Positions 11,988 through 24,623 of a DNA stretch of 64,000 nt are shown here, piece by piece. Source of the DNA: Pseudisothecium myosuroides (Eukaryota; Streptophyta; Bryopsida; Hypnales; Lembophyllaceae); assembly GCA_951799445.1 (NCBI GenBank), contig OX637297.1:10292001-10356000 (forward strand), read 5' to 3'. The notes below the pieces were generated by a model that had not been told where the DNA came from, made no database searches, and was given only the letters and a program-made list of their open reading frames with translations. Position 1 is the first letter of the stretch. Each line of letters begins with the position of its first letter. The position numbers were made by a program, and so were the translations under genes.

Positions 11988-12959
11988 GTTGCAAATTTGC
12001 TAAACACTATTTTCAAATCCATAGATGCATTCAAATCAACATCCATTTTTTTTGAAGTTACAACATAACTTCAAAAGAACGAGTCTTGCCCTGCATTTTA
12101 AATATTAAAAAATCCATGAATTACAAATTAATTCCACGTGGGTGTGGACAAAAAAATAAAGAAGTTGAAAATTAGCAAAACATTACTTTCAAATCCATGG
12201 ACGCATTCAAATCAACACCCATTTTTTTAATTTACCACGTAACTTTAAATAATCAAATCTTGCCTTGCATTTTAAATATTAAAAAATTCATGAATCACAA
12301 ATTAAGTCCACTTGGGCGTTTACAAAAAGATGTAGAAGTTGCAAATTTGCTAAACATTACTTTCAAATCCATGGACGCATTCAAATAAACACCCATTATT
12401 TTAATTTACAACATAACTTCAAAAGAACGAGTCTTGCCCTGCATTTTAAATATTAAAAAATCCATGAATCACAAATTAAGTCCACGTGGATGTTTACAAA
12501 AAGATCTAGAAGTTGCAAATGAGCGAAACATTACTTTCAAATCCATGGACGCATTCAAATCAACACCCATTATTTTAATTTACAACATAACTTCAAAAGA
12601 ACGAGTCTTGCCCTGCATTTTAAATATTAAAAAATCCATGAATCACAAATTAAGTCCACGTGGATGTTTACAAAAAGATCTAGAAGTTGCAAATGAGCGA
12701 AACATTACTTTCAAATCCATGGACGCATTCAAACCAACACCCATTTTTATTTATTTACGACTTAACTTGAAAGAACCGAGTCCTGCCCTGGATTTTAAAT
12801 TTAAAAAAATCCATGAATCACAAATTAAGTCCACATGGGTATGGACAAAAAAATAAAGAAGTTCCAAATTTGCTAAACTTTACTTTCAAATCCATGGACG
12901 CACTCAAATCAACATCCATTTTCTTTAATTTACCACGTAACTTGAAAAAAATGAATTAG
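11988..12959 (+). repeat. Satellite A, direct array (about 5.5 units of 174 bp)
   Basis: CCATGGACGCATTCAA-type landmarks recur at 12,195, 12,369, 12,543, 12,717 and 12,892, a period of 174-175 bp. Units contain ACCACGTAAC, GCCCTG, ATCCATGAAT and a dyad around TCCACGTGGA. The apparent 140-codon ORF at 12,434-12,856 is just the repeat read through in one frame. Confidence 0.9.
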
Positions 12960-13310
12960 CTATGCCTTGTAGTTTAAAGAACTAAAGTCTCAATACTCCA
13001 AGGAATAATAATTCATGAGTGCACTAAATTTAGTGCCTCATTTTCTTATTTGTACGACGAGAAAGAAAAAAACAAACAATTAGCCATGCCCTGTAGTTTG
13101 AAGAACTAAAATCTCAAATGTCATGAAGTTGGTATCCAAAAGAAGGCCAAAACAAATCTACAAGTTGTAAATACTCCAAGGAATAATAGTTCATGAGTGC
13201 ACTAAATTTAGTGCCCCATTTTCTTATTTGTACGACGAGAAAGAAAAAAACATGTACTCCGAGAATGAAGATAAAAAACAATTGGCCATGCCATCTAATA
13301 AATTTTAGAA
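12960..13310 (+). repeat. Satellite B, direct orientation (about 2 units)
   Basis: About 177-bp units carry CTCCAAGGAATAATA, the 16-bp perfect palindrome GCACTAAATTTAGTGC and GCCATGCCCTGTAG. They directly follow satellite A. Confidence 0.8.
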
Positions 13311-14655
13311 AATGGGGCACTACATTTGGTGCACCTTTGAATTATTATTCCTTGGAGTATTTACAACTTGTAGATTTGTTTTGGCCTTCTTTTGGACACC
13401 AACTTCATGACATTTGAGATTTTAGTTCTTTAAACTACACGGCATGGCTAATTCATTTTTTTTCTCTCGTAGTGTATGTAAGAAAATGGGACACCAAATT
13501 TAGTGCACTCATGAATTATTTTTCCTTGGAATATTTACAACATGTAGATTTTTTTTAGCCTTCTTTCGGATACCAACTTCATGACATTTGAAACTTTAGT
13601 CCTTTAAACTTCAAGGCATAGCTAATTGTGTTTTTTTTTGTTTCTCATCGTACAAATAAGAAAATGGGGCACTACATTTAGTGCACTCATGAATTATTAT
13701 TCCGTGGAGTATTTACAACTTGTAGATTTCTTTTGGCCTTCTTTTGGATACCAATTCCATGACATTTGAGATTTTAGTTCTTTAAAATACAGGGCATGGC
13801 TAATTGTTTTTTGTTTTTTTTCTCATCGTACAAATAAGAAAATAGGGCACTACATTTAGTGCACTCATGAATTATTATTCCGTGGAGTATTTACAACTTG
13901 TAGATTTTTTTTTTGCCTTCTTTTGGATACCAATTCCATGACATTTGAGATTTTAGTTCTTTAAAGTACAGGGCATGGCTAATTCATTTTTTTTTTGCCT
14001 TCTTTTGGATACTAATTCCATGACATTTGAGATTTTAGTTCTTTAAAGTACAGGGCATGGCTAATTCATTTTTTTTTCTTTCTCGTATTATATGATAGGA
14101 AATGGGGCACTACATTTAGTGCACTCATGAATTATTATTCCTTAGAGTATTGACAACTTGTAGATTTGTTTTGACCTTCTTTTGGATACCAATTCCATGA
14201 CATTTGAGATTTTAGTTCTTTAAACTACAAGGCATGGCTAATTCATTTTTTTGGAATTTCTCGTCATACAAATAAGAAAATGGGGCACTAAATTTAGTGC
14301 ACTCATGAATTATTATTCCTTGGAGTATTTTCAACCTGTAAAATTTTTTTTTGCCTTCTTTTGGATACCAACTTCATAACATTTGAGATTTTAGTTCTTT
14401 AAACTACAAGGCATGGCTAATTGTTTGTTTTTTTCTTTCTTGTTGTACAAATAAGAAAATGGGGCACTAAATTTAGTGTACTCATGAATTATTATTTCTT
14501 GGAGTATTTACAACTTATAGATTTGTTTTGGCCTTCTTTTGGATACCAACTTCATGACATTTGAGATTTTAGTTCTTTAAACTATAGGGCATGGCTAATT
14601 GTTTTTTTTTTCTTTCTTGTTGTACAAATAAGAAAATGGGGCACTACAGGGCATG
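13311..14655 (-). repeat. Satellite B, inverted array (about 7-8 units)
   Basis: The same unit is read in reverse, switching orientation at about 13,310. Landmarks such as CATGAATTATTATTCC and CAACTTGTAGAT recur about every 180 bp. One shortened unit lies near 13,980-14,090. With the direct copies it forms a large palindrome. Confidence 0.85.
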
Positions 14656-14977
14656 GCTAATTTGTTCTGCAATATAGGGCATATCCAATTTTTGCTGCGT
14701 TTCAATTTAATTTCGAATAAATGGGGGAATAATTGGATGCAGCCAATCAGCCATGGATTTGAAATGTCACAGATTTTCATATGTGAGTGCTTAACTTTCT
14801 TTTGGAGGAAGTTCAAATAAATGTTAAATAGGCTTTAGATTTCACAAGCATGTTCAATTTATTCCCAATAGAAATTGATCTACACATGAATTAAAAAATT
14901 TGGAAATAAAACGGGCCAGGTCTTTAATAGCCACAATTTTTAAAATATCATGGATTTTGGTACGTGAATGTCTACAT
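14656..14977. other. Spacer inside the fold-back array
   Basis: AT-rich DNA with degraded satellite B scraps (GGGCATGGCTAA at about 14,650). No gene is seen. Confidence 0.5.
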
Positions 14978-15590
14978 TTTGCGTCCATGGATTTGAAAGT
15001 AATGTTTAGCTAATTTACAACTTCTATTCATGGTTAATTTAATATTTAAACTTCAGGGCGGGATTAGTTTCTTTAAGGTTACATGGTAAATTAAAGAAAA
15101 TGGGTGGTGAGTTGAATGCGTCCATGGATTTGAAAGTAATGTTTAGCAAATTTGCAACTTCTACATTTTTTTGTCCACACCCACGTGGACTTAATTTGTG
15201 ATTTATGGATTTTTTAATATCTAAAATTCAGGGCAGGACTCGTTTCTTTAAGGTTATGTGGCAAATTAAAAAAAATGGGTGTTGAGTTGATTGCGTCCAT
15301 GGATTTGAAAGTAATGTTTAGCTAGTTTGCAACTTCTACATTTTTTTGTCTACACCCATGTGGACTTCATTTGTGATTCATGGATTTTTTAATATCTAAA
15401 ATTCAGGGCAAGACTCGTTTTTTTGAAATTATGTTGTAAATTAAAGAAAATGGGTGTTGACTTGAATGCATCCATGGATTTGAAAGTACTGTTTAGCAAA
15501 TTTGTAACTTCTACATTTTTTTCTCCACACTGACGTGTATTTATTTTAAGAATCATGGATTTATTAATCTTTAAATTTCCACAGTCACCA
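14978..15590 (-). repeat. Satellite A, inverted array (about 3.3 units)
   Basis: Reverse-orientation satellite A units start at GCGTCCATGGATTTG (about 14,980) and decay after 15,540. They close the A-B / B'-A' palindrome that began at 11,988. Confidence 0.85.
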
Positions 15591-17105
15591 ATGTAGACTT
15601 ATTTTAAGACTGATATATGAATTCACATTTCAAAGATTTTCTGATGTTAAAATTTTGATACTCATATTTCTTAGGATTAAAATGATTGTATCAGTGTGGT
15701 CTTAAAGAATAGCATACTAATAAAACTTTCCTACTTCTTCTAGCAAATATTTTTTGGATTTTATTAGAAGACTTTAATAATTCTGTTGAGAAATAGTGGG
15801 GGCCTAAAAAATAGATTAATATTAGAATACCAACCCTTTCTATTTTTCTAGCATTATTTTAGATTTTTTATGCCGAAGGGAAATTTAAGAGAAGTAATAA
15901 GAGTAGTAATGAAGGAATGTTTGTTTTTGTAGTACACTTTAGTTGGACTAGAATTATATGTTTTAGTAATAGTTATTAGAATTATAGTTAGTTATAGTTA
16001 GTTATATGTTACTAGAATTATAGTATCTCACCGTTTGTTTTATGGACCAATATTACTTCAATGATTAAACTTATCCATTAATCCTAAATCTTGAAGCTTC
16101 AATTGGAAATTCTAAATTAAATAAAATTAGAAATAAGATCAATAATTATCTTTCAAATTTCTATAAAAATATTTTCTTGTTTGCATGATACTTTATTTGA
16201 TATCAAATGCAAACAAACTTATTTCAACGGAAGTGAAAATGCTCTAAACCCATGGCATATTCAAATGTCTATATAAACATAACAAAGCTCTATAGAAAAA
16301 TCAAAGGTTTTGTAAAGTAATTTGACTATAAATAACCACTTACTATTTTTTTAAAAGCACAAAGTTCTCTACTGTTTTGTTTGTACTTTTTATTTTTTTC
16401 CTATAATTATGTTGCACAATCCCAAATGATTTGCTGATTTTTAAATATGATTATAGTCAACTTGTTTATGAAAGAAAATTCAAAAGAGCACCACCTTTTT
16501 TAACATATTTCCAAATGTTAGCTTCTGAAGTGCAGTTGTCTTGTTTTTCATAGGGCCAAAAAAAGGACTCTTGCCAATTCAATCGTGATTATCTTCCAAT
16601 CTATACGGTGAAATTTTTTTTGGTTTTTTCCGCATCTTCTAATAGGAGCATATTATAAGATCCTACTAATCTCATGTGTCCAAAAATGTTTATTTTCTAA
16701 AATGTCGTTTTTGTACTAGAAATAGCAATTCTAGAGTATTTTTTGGTGAAAAGATAGTCAAGGAACACTTTGGGTTAATTTTTAGTTGGATAATATTATT
16801 TTTTGGTTGGGTACCGTAAGTAAAGGTCTGATCCGGCAATCAGGTGCCGGAATTGAGTTTCCACGCCAGATTCTTAGGGGTCCACGTCACTTCAAACCAT
16901 TCACATGATGACACGTGTCATTTTCCCCTCCCAAAAGACTTAATTTCCACCAGATCTGACCTTGTAGGGTAGCTTTAATTCTTAGCTTGACAGAAAACAT
17001 TATTGTAGGGCAAGTTGGGAAATAAGATAGTCTTCTCTAAAAGTGAGTGGCCTCTTCAAATTGAACCTCTATTTACGTCTGAAGTGGACATTAGGTGAGC
17101 CTTCA
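15591..17105. other. AT-rich intergenic DNA
   Basis: No coding signal. A short TTAGTTATAG-type repeat lies at about 15,975-16,025. A higher-GC patch at 16,810-16,990 contains a CACGTG E-box-like core (near 16,911), but there is no gene to attach it to. Confidence 0.5.
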
Positions 17106-17742
17106 CCCCTAAATGCCCAAGGTCTGTTTTGAGCCTCTTGGAATTTGCTCTAAATTGAACAGAAAGCCAACATTTTAATGAGTTGAATCAATTTTTTTTG
17201 AATTGCAACTATACAAATTCAAATTAGACATGTTAGAGATCACATAGGAAAAGAAAACACAGCAATATCATTTAAGGATTGAAAGATTATAATGTTTAAT
17301 TGTCATGGTGTTAAAACTATGAAAATCTTTGAGCTTTCTTTTTGCATGTCAAATTAAAAAAATTCAAGACCAAAAAAATATGAGGTTCAAGGGCCTAACA
17401 AATATAACCCCAATCAATTTACAACTTCTCAAAGTCTACTCTAAAATTTTTTTAAATGAATTTCTAGTGTGATTTTTTCTCCAAGATCTAGTGTATTTGA
17501 GGCTCATTTCCAAGAGCCCTGAACACTACAAAAAGTGAACATTGCAATGGGTACCTTTCCACAAAATCTTGAATAGAGAAATCATAATCATTCATTTTCA
17601 AAATCGGATTTTTGATGCTAAAACTAGACTTCAAAAAGAATCTTTCAAAAATATAAGCTACTAAAAAAAGCATTTTGGTAAGGTTTTAATTAACTTCAAA
17701 GTTTCTTCGACACCACATTTGGGTGCCTTAGGCATTTAGGGG
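17106..17742. mobile_element. TTAA-type MITE, copy 1a (637 bp)
   Basis: The terminal inverted repeats are CCCCTAAATGCCCAAGG at the left and the complement of CCTTAGGCATTTAGGGG at the right. The flanks are TTCA (a decayed TTAA) at the left and TTAA at the right. The interior matches 27,039-27,677 in the same orientation. No transposase is encoded. Confidence 0.7.
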
Positions 17743-18029
17743 TTAAATGGACCTCTGAAGTCACTGAGAGAATCAAAAGAACAACATTATTTATTGCAAG
17801 AGCCAATCATTGGCCTTCATTTACTCAAATCACTTGAGAAGTTGCAAGTGGTCAGATTTTCGAAGACCTAGGATCACAAATAGGTGCCTACAACATTTTT
17901 TTTGGAAAATTCATAAGTAATTCAACAATGATTCAAAAAAATATGAAACCACTTGTGTAATGTTCCACATCCATTTTTCTTTCTTTGGAAAATGATCCAC
18001 AAATTTTTATATTCATGGAAACTTGTGAA

Positions 18030-18470
18030 TGGACGGGCAGATTCCATTTTAACTCTAGGCGGCGGGGCAGCCCGTAGATTTTTTCTGGCGGCGCGGGCAA
18101 CCCAGGGTTTCATGCGAGGGTATCTAGGGTTTGGGGTCATCACCTCCCCAAACTCTGTGCCAGTCTGCCACCTTCGTTTTGCTTCAAGAGACTCATGCGG
18201 AGACGTGGCCTTCATGATTAATGCTTAGTTTCACAGCTTGTACGTGAAAGGCGCATGCTTTGCCAGGATTCGCAGAAGGCGGAGGCATAGAATTTCTAGA
18301 AGGCGCCAAGAGGTTTCAATTTTGCGAAGGGCGCGTGCGGATTTGTTGGACTGTGCCCCATCAGGTACTCCGTCTTCTTCCGTTCTCTTTGCTCCTTGCC
18401 TGCGAGGAAGATTTGCAAGTCAAGCCCCAGTGGAAGTTTAAAAAATTTTCCTTCATGTTGTTGTTACATT
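18030..18470 (+). promoter_or_regulatory. GC-rich block, possible promoter or leader
   Basis: A local GC-rich island in AT-rich surroundings with several short overlapping ORFs that I do not accept as genes. It lies upstream of a type A palindrome cluster and a coding relic on the same strand, the same order as in the left arm, so a promoter/leader role is inferred. Confidence 0.35.
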
Positions 18471-18477
18471 TGCAATT

Positions 18478-18625
18478 CGTGCGTATGCGTGTGCATGCGT
18501 GCTTCTCCAATTTCTATGCGTGCAATTTCTGTACGTGTGAGCGTGCTTCTCCAATTTTTGTACGTGCAATTTCTATACGTGCGTGTTTCGTGTGTGTGCG
18601 TGCAATTTTTGTGCGTGCGATGTCA
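18478..18625 (+). repeat. GTGCGTGCAATTT minisatellite
   Basis: Imperfect tandem copies of a roughly 20-bp unit around TACGTGCAATTTCT and GCGTGCTTCTCCAATTT, rich in alternating CG/TG. Confidence 0.7.
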
Positions 18626-19531
18626 GAGGTTGGGAAATTGACTGTATGTTTTGCACAGGTTGTTTAGGTTTTGCATTCGTAGTTTTCATTACGGTTCTTC
18701 GATTTCTCTCATTAGCAGTTTTGAGCGTTGTTTTAGGATTTTGCGCTCTAGTTCAATGTCCGGGAAGAACATGTTTTGATTTCTTGAAGTAGTATTGGCA
18801 TTGAAGTTGAATTGGATGTTGGAATGCAAAGATATTCAAAGTTTTGCATGGCAATTGCACGACGAGTTCACGTGGATTGCTTGGCAGGAATTGTACTAAT
18901 TGCGAAGCCTTGTCTACGGATTGCAGAAATATCCGCCAGATCTTCATTTGCTTTCTTTTGAGGTAAGGAAACCCTAAATTTGTGTTGTTTTCGGTATTAC
19001 CATGCATTTGTGTTGGTTTGGATGTGATTCCAGTGTAGTTTTATACATTTCACATGTTTCCATTATAGATCAATTCCTTCTTAGTTTTTTGGGTGTTCTA
19101 TATTGTATCTATAATCTCCTTCTTTTTTCTTTTTTTTTGTAAGTTTTGGCTGTAAAACGTCTACAAATATGAATGCATTCTTGTCTTTTACGGTTTGTTG
19201 GCTAGTAGGACTTCAATTCCCAATGTTGAGAGTGGCGGGTCACATTACAGTTTGATTTAGGAAGGACACACGTGAAGGACAATGAAGCTACCTAATTCCA
19301 TTTCTATTCTCCATTCAGCAAAGTTTGCAGGTAAGCCATTCCTTTTTCATTTTCCTAATTGTCAAATAGAAGCAAGTAGGTATTGCATGTATCATTCAAT
19401 GGGTTTTTTGTGCCTGTATCATCCAATTGCTTGTATGATGCAGAACAAATTTGAAGTTTCTATTGACCATCTCCAGTATTATAGCTTTTTTCTTTTGTTT
19501 TAGGGTTTTGGAATCCTATTAGAAAATTTTG
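18626..19531. other. Probable intron or leader, no gene seen
   Basis: Mixed AT-rich DNA between the GC-rich block and the palindrome cluster. A donor-like GAGGTAAGG occurs at about 18,959, but nothing else decides a gene model. Confidence 0.35.
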
Positions 19532-20090
19532 ATTATCCTCGACCCAAGGGTAATCCCTCAACTACCAACGCAACATCTAGATTATCCTCAAGTTGAGGAT
19601 AATAGTTCTAAAAGCCTAAGACAAAAGAACTCCAAGTGAAACAATATAAACGATCCACATTCACAAATATACTATCAAAAGATTAATTCACCACCGATAA
19701 TAAAGTATCCTCGACTTGAGGATTATCTTCCCATTGTAATGCCAACTGACTTATTATACACCGATATTATGTTTTCAAAAGCATGTGCAATTCTAAGTAA
19801 ACTTCTTCTAGTTGTTTAAAACAAAAATATAATTAGGCAATGCCACTACTAGAAGTATAAAACTACTTAATCATAAAAGCAAACACTAGACTTTATCCTC
19901 GAGTCGAGGATAAATTCAAACAACAACAAAAATTAGTAAAATAAAGTATCAAATACATCCCAGATAATTTACCATTTCGTAACAAAACAATTTGACTTAC
20001 TTTGTACATTCCTGGCATAGTAGTGTATGTTCTGTTTGCAAGATTAGGTTCACTACTAAGCAGAGATAGTTATCCTCAACTCAAGGATAA
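19532..20090. repeat. Type A palindrome cluster, middle (5 copies)
   Basis: Copies at about 19,532, 19,582, 19,705, 19,892 (perfect, TATCCTCGAGTCGAGGATA) and 20,070. This cluster is outside the inverted repeat arms and lies just upstream of the relic at 20,154. Confidence 0.8.
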
Positions 20091-20153
20091 CCCACAACTC
20101 AAAAACTATTATGAAATCTAACATACTTCGTGTGCTCTTCCAGATTTAGCGAA

Positions 20154-20860
20154 ATGGAAGAAAATGCAAAAGACTCTAGCTACAACTACAGCTACACGGA
20201 TCTGCTCATCGAGCCGTTCCAAAACCCGTTCGACAAACCATTCATCGAGGAGAATCCACTCAATTACGGGAAGCTCTAGAAGTTCAGAGATTCCATCTTC
20301 TACTGGAATTTTGGCATGAACCGAAACAAGAACTTTGTCTTCCTTTGTTACAAGCCGTAGAGGACCATTAGATTTATGCCCTGGGATCTGAATGAGAAGG
20401 TTAGTTTAGTTGAACAGCACCAAGAGGATTACCTCGTCATTGTGCTCTAGGAAGTTGATGACAATGGTTCCCATCTTACTCACGTTCACTCCATTGTCTG
20501 CAAAATTGGAGATGGGTTGGGACAATTTGACCTCGTAGACCTTCTCTCGTACCTTCCTGGGATGCATTTGGATTCTCTCACCACAGAATGTGAAACTAAA
20601 TACTAGCCCTGGAACCCAGTCTTGCACACCGCCTACAGCCAAAGAGTCAGTGCAATCTTCACAGCGCTTGATTGGTATGCCTTTGATTGCCAAGCCAAAG
20701 TAGTCCCGAGAGCTGGAAATAGACTGAGAAACCGGGATCCCAAGCCACGGCAAGCAGCACTACCACCAACGAGTGAAAGTGGGAAGGAGAAGGCTTACCC
20801 TGAGCCTTCAAAGAAAAAAGCGGCTGACCAAGTTGAGGGCAAGACGAGCAAGAAGCGGAG
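20154..20860 (+). pseudogene. Unrecognised gene relic with four in-frame TAG
   Basis: One frame from ATG 20,154 runs to the arm junction with TAG at 20,277, 20,358, 20,448 and 20,604 and no frameshift. An acceptor-like CTTCCAG lies at about 20,140. The N-terminus is Tyr/Asn-rich (MEENAKDSSYNYSYTD). The middle is mixed and plausibly globular (KIGDGLGQFDLVDLLSYLP). The C-terminal 60 residues are Lys/Pro/Ser-rich and look disordered. I do not recognise a family. Gln at each TAG would fit the local sequence, but that is inference. The gene is cut by the inner end of the right arm, so its C-terminus is lost. The palindrome cluster upstream mirrors the layout of the DUF7869 units. Confidence 0.5.
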
Positions 20861-21708
20861 TAAAGGCCATATTCATTAAAATGAGAAAATTTGGAGTCTC
20901 ATTATAGTCATGATCCTAAATTTAGTATACAAAAGGTTTCATTATAATGAGACAATGCATTACATTGAGACTGCAATATGTCCAATGAACTATGAATTTT
21001 TGTGGGTATATGAAACAACACCAACACTCCTCATTGAGCACAGTACAGAACTCATATCTCAAGGTATACGGGTTTATTACAAAACATATATATTTTTCTA
21101 TTTGCCTCTTTGAGTATACTCACTTGGCACTATTTGGAGTGAAGGACTGTTCAAGGACTCCAATGACACTCAAACTTGGACCATTCATAATGTGTGATCT
21201 AATATAAGATCGACTACAAAAAACCCATCCATAATTATACTTTGGTACACAAGTCTAAGATTTAGCATTATAAAATACATAAGTGCATTCAACCCTTGAA
21301 ACAAACAAACATGGACAATTGAAATATAATAAATAAACCACAAAAGGCTCAATATAATACAAAGATATAACAATACAAACATATTTTATTGCGCAAAATC
21401 CACCACAACAAAATTCGAAATAGAGGTGAAATAAAGGTCAATCCACTGAACTAAAGCAACTGGCAAACAAAATCCACTTCTCCCTGCTACCCTAATTTTT
21501 CTTAACAATTTTATTTTTTTTAAATCCTTTGTTTATGGCATATTATAAAAAATAACCTAGGAACTTCTATTACTCCTCACAATCTTTTTTTGGGACACTA
21601 TTTTTATAATTTTTTTGAACTTTTTAAAGATATTTAAAAGATATTTAAAAATACCCTGCAAACTTCCAAAACTCCTATTCACTTCCTATGGCTACAAACT
21701 ATTTATCC

Positions 21709-24583
21709 TCACTCCGAGGGTACATTGTTCCTTTCCCTAGCCGCTATGGCTAGGGATTCTTTGATGATGCAAATTTGTTTCGGGGGAATCTTGATTTTGG
21801 GATTTGCAGTCCCCGCTCTCACACGGGGCTTCCAAGCCGTCATGATAGTATCCGTATGATTCCAACTTATGGAGACCTCCATGTCTTCACACCATGAATT
21901 ACCTTGTGCGCTGTCCCACCCAGCATACATCTTCTTGTCAACAAGCTGAAATGTCACAGGCTTCCAGTACTTCAATTGAACAAAATTGATATGCGCTGGA
22001 TTTGGACTGGGATTCTTCAATGCCCGAGCAATCCAAACTGGACGGAGATCACGATTAGCGGGACGGATAGCAAGAAAGTAACCCATACACATCATGGCTA
22101 ACACAGAATGAAGGTTGTGGACAATCACGCCTACGACCAACAAAAGGTGCATCTTCTGCAAACTCCTCATGCAAAGTGCCGTCATCTATGAATTGGTCTT
22201 CCACCTCACCAGGGACTATTGAATGTGGCCAAAATCCATCTCGTAGTGTTTCCCATGCCACAAGTGGTTCATTGAGAGCGCTTCTCACACCTTCTCAGTA
22301 TTTTATCACTGCCTCATTCTTCCTCCGGAATTCTCCAGACAAGTCTTGGTTAGCCATTGCCCCCCCAAAAGCTATGTATGCGTCCAATTCCTTGCACACA
22401 TCATCAAAGCTCTTCAATGCATGCAGTGCCAAAGGAGGAGGGCTACCCCTAGGCAATTTGGGCCACCCATCTGTTGTCTCGTTCCATAATCAAATTTTCC
22501 CACCTTCCTTTGACAACCTATCAATGTCTGTACAAAGAATTTTGTATTGCATTAAGGGCCACCCATTGGAATCCTTGTAAAACTTGAATTGTTGGCCTTG
22601 TGAATGACCCTGTAGAGAATCATTGCCCGTTGGCAAGTACCCTTCCACAAATTTCTTGAAGTCAAGAACCTCCTCAATGAGATGAGGAATCACGGGTTGC
22701 GTTTCACAATCCATGAAGGACTTCATCAACCTCAGAAATGTGGGGTAGTCATTTGTCTTCAACTTGCCGCTCCAATGACCAAAAAGAGCATCAATGACCC
22801 AAAAGAGCATCAATGTCCTCGTGAGTGTGCCCGACAAGGAGGAAATTAACGTACACCTTGCAAAAAACGGCTCTATATACAAGGAGAGAGCAAAATGCAA
22901 AAACCTATCAATTCTTGTTGTCACCTGCGCAATTGTCGAGTTGAAGATTTAATGTTGGAGGGAGACACCTAGGTTGCACCACTTGTTCAAGACAACTAGG
23001 AAGAGATTCTTCACAAATCTCTGTGCCCTCTAATAAGGCCTCCAACAATGGACGAATCACATCATCCTTGGTAAACAGCTGACTTGATGAATACTTGAGT
23101 TCAGACTCCAAGGCCCGCAACAATCTTGCTATGGATTCCACGGTATGGTTTGAGTCCATTGAAAACATCTCTAAACTGTAGTGTGCATATCGCACGTCAC
23201 CATGGCCATGAGCAATCATGCTTGTGACCGCGATGGGCAGCTTCATAAAAGAATCTATGGCTTTACTCTTGTGAGAATAATGAGGGGACGCAGTCTTTGA
23301 ATCATCCATTTTGTCATGGATTATGGTGAAAACCTTGTTCAGTTGTTTCTCTGAGATCATACGATTTGCATAATAGAGCTCCCTATGAGCCCTTTGTCCA
23401 TCCAGGTGGACTTTCAATTTCTTGATCCATATGTCTTGAGCTCGTGAACGTGGAGTGCAATCATTCTTGAGTTGCTTGAATCTATCACATTCCTTACAAC
23501 GAGCAAAACTATCACCACGAGCCTTGGGAGCGAACTCAGGAAAAGAAGCACGCCAAATGTTGCTCAACCGACTTGTTGAAATATGTGGCAATTAAAATGA
23601 TGAATTCATAGTGTTAATCTCCAGCAAGGCGTCCCTCCACCGAAATGCTGATGGAAGAACCATGGAAGGAACCTTCTCTCTCAACTGAAGTGTACGTGAT
23701 TTGTGCGGCATTTGGTCCGCAGTATTCTCAAGAAGCAATTGAAGTGTGGTTGTAGCCTGTAGTGTGTGCGTGCGTGGCTTCTTTAAGCCAAGATTATTGT
23801 GTTGTTCTGGCTGCACATCATTTTTTGCCATGTCCTTGTACCTATAGAAAGTAGCTTTTGATACTCCATGGATGGTCTACCACACGGTCGGACAAACTTC
23901 CATATTACCCAAGGTGATCATATCCCTTCCATTCGCATCAGGATGGACTTGCTTGTGCACGTCAAGAAGACGCGATTTACGCCCATATACTCCACCCCCA
24001 CCCCCCAAGCATTTGAGATCGAATGGCCTGTATTTGCCCACTTGGAAATGGTTGTAAACAATTCTTCGGGCAACACGTCTTGGAAGACACCTCAGCAATT
24101 GATCGTGAAGTGAGTAAAATGTCTTTCTTAGGAGGAAGAACAGGTTCATTCCTCTCTCGAGAGGTCTCATACGAGCAAACACCAGCCCGAACGCGCCGCC
24201 TGGCTAAATTCACTATAGTCTTGAAAATATATGTCTGATCATGGTCATATAAGCTGGCTCCGCGTAGATATACCCTTGAAATGGGCCAGGAGTGCATTGA
24301 CCACATCCAAGCTGAAGGAACATCGGTCTCGCATAGGGACTCCGTAATTTGAACTGCAACCCGGCCATCGCCAAGAGGCTCCCCCGTCCATGTTGATAAC
24401 AAGATCTGCATCAATGCTATGACAAATTCCTTTTGCCACATCTACAGATTCTACACCGGCTTCAATTGTAAGTGTGACACACTTCGTACTCCAAGAAGCG
24501 CGAGGGATACCCTCACAAGCTACGACACCCGGAGGCAAAATTGGCTCTGATACTGAAAACTTGTTTGTTACAGGAATATCCAT
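21709..24583 (-). pseudogene. DUF7869-type transposase-like gene, copy 3 (right arm)
   Basis: The start ATG is at 24,583-24,581, directly after an intact GTGCAG acceptor that copy 2 has lost. Motifs match copy 2, and here LNLQLDNC keeps its Asp and HKSK/IIHDKMDD is present. The copy is broken mainly by indels: a changed G-run (about 24,000), a 22-bp tandem duplication at 22,780-22,815 inside the HTHEDID region, the shared 2-nt deletion near 22,085, and at least one other shift near 24,400. A TAA near 23,593 stands where the left arm has CAA. This copy therefore decayed differently from its twin. Confidence 0.8.
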
Positions 24584-24623
24584 TCTGCACAAAGAATAGA
24601 AAAATCAGTTTAAAGAAGGTGAT

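Noticed and set aside
12434..12856. 140-codon ORF with internal repeats
   Set aside because: It is satellite A read through; unit length 174 is a multiple of three, so the frame stays open by chance.
17953..18792. Several overlapping ORFs around the GC-rich block
   Set aside because: All frames are open because of GC content and a minisatellite; no domain or paralogue.
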